Source: Bacillus sp. N1-1
GTDB lineage: Bacteria > Bacillota > Bacilli > Bacillales > Guptibacillaceae
Assembly (NCBI RefSeq): GCF_009818105.1
Contig: NZ_CP046564.1
Location: forward strand, 1,054,001 to 1,118,000
DNA: 64,000 bases
Direction of reading: 5' to 3'
Both the position numbers and the translations under genes were made by a program. The notes below the pieces were generated by a model that saw only the letters and a list, made by a program, of their open reading frames with translations, did not search any database and was not told the origin of the DNA. Shown here piece after piece: positions 63,903 to 64,000 of this stretch (positions are counted from its first letter, which is position 1; the number at the start of each line of letters is the position of its first letter).

Positions 63903-64000
63903 CTAACGTCGATGGTAAGTGCTATGGCTATGATGTAATGGATAACCTGGATAATAAGTGGTAGGCCCATGGTGATAGCCATAGCCAGGGTAATAACTTC
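63903..64000 (-). CDS. end of a Tyr/His/Gly/Pro-rich coat-like protein (partial)
   Basis: The minus-strand frame open from the window edge ends at TAG 63903. The visible 31 residues read as Tyr/His/Gly/Pro repeats (YYPGYGYHHGPTTYYPGYPL, then HHSHSTYHRR). Such composition is typical of small spore coat proteins of bacilli. The start lies outside the window, so the assignment rests on composition. Confidence 0.5.
   Translation of the reverse strand, partial: SYYPGYGYHHGPTTYYPGYPLHHSHSTYHRR

Overview
The window reads as chromosomal DNA of a spore-forming Bacillaceae, probably a halotolerant or alkaliphilic relative of Bacillus. The grounds are a Spo0E-type phosphatase, the DUF1659/DUF2922/YvrJ trio, an IDEAL-domain protein, a bacillithiol-dependent FosB, a GlnR/TnrA box, a guanine riboswitch in front of a PbuG-type permease, strong AGGAGG ribosome sites with frequent GTG/TTG starts, and acidic secreted proteins. 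There is no rRNA, tRNA, CRISPR array, prophage or intact insertion sequence. It looks like ordinary accessory chromosome made of many short operons separated by clear hairpin terminators.

Layout. 1-3.2 kb: end of a transporter, small membrane proteins, a degenerate ImmA/IrrE-like protein, riboswitch-controlled purine permease, Spo0E-like protein. 3.2-9.8 kb: a variant glutamine synthetase under a GlnR/TnrA box, then a Fur-boxed siderophore uptake operon (binding lipoprotein, two permeases, FNR-type reductase, ATPase). 9.9-18.3 kb: acetyltransferase, aldo/keto reductase, a GAF-STAS gene broken by an amber codon, a divergent PRPP synthetase, a class D sortase with a probable excalibur substrate, HAD phosphatase, glutamate symporter. 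18.4-28.8 kb: small proteins, DUF4352 lipoprotein, alkaline phosphatase with Pho boxes, acetamidase/formamidase, oxidoreductases, glutamate dehydrogenase. 29-43 kb: GntP permease convergent with 3-hydroxybutyrate dehydrogenase, BCCT transporter, NIPSNAP-Nudix fusion, SDRs, MerR regulator, flavin amine oxidase divergent from a catalytically degenerate sulfatase-like protein, MdaB-type quinone reductase and aldo/keto reductase. 43-53.4 kb: the DUF1659 trio, an unexplained 750-bp gap, ArsR/hydrolase pair with overlapping operator, PepSY protein divergent from a two-component system, isochorismatase, FosB, DinB, and a run of tiny membrane proteins. 53.4-64 kb: SigB-type SDR, ABC exporter, two Bcr/CflA efflux pumps flanking a BmrR/BltR-type MerR regulator, membrane proteins, a beta-carbonic anhydrase-like protein and the end of a Tyr/His/Gly-rich coat-like protein.

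The most unusual content lies outside the genes. A dispersed bipartite repeat (TTCGAC, then 27 bp later GGTGACAGGCACC, with CGGGT just before the core) occurs about ten times between 15.7 and 44.7 kb. Several copies abut stop codons and one supplies a ribosome binding site. Separately, two intergenic arrays, each with five copies of a different 8-bp word at a 20-21-bp period (TTCCGCGA at 20.1 kb, TTGGCCAA/TTGGCTAA at 54.4 kb), share the same architecture but not the same sequence. Neither family matches a feature class I can name.
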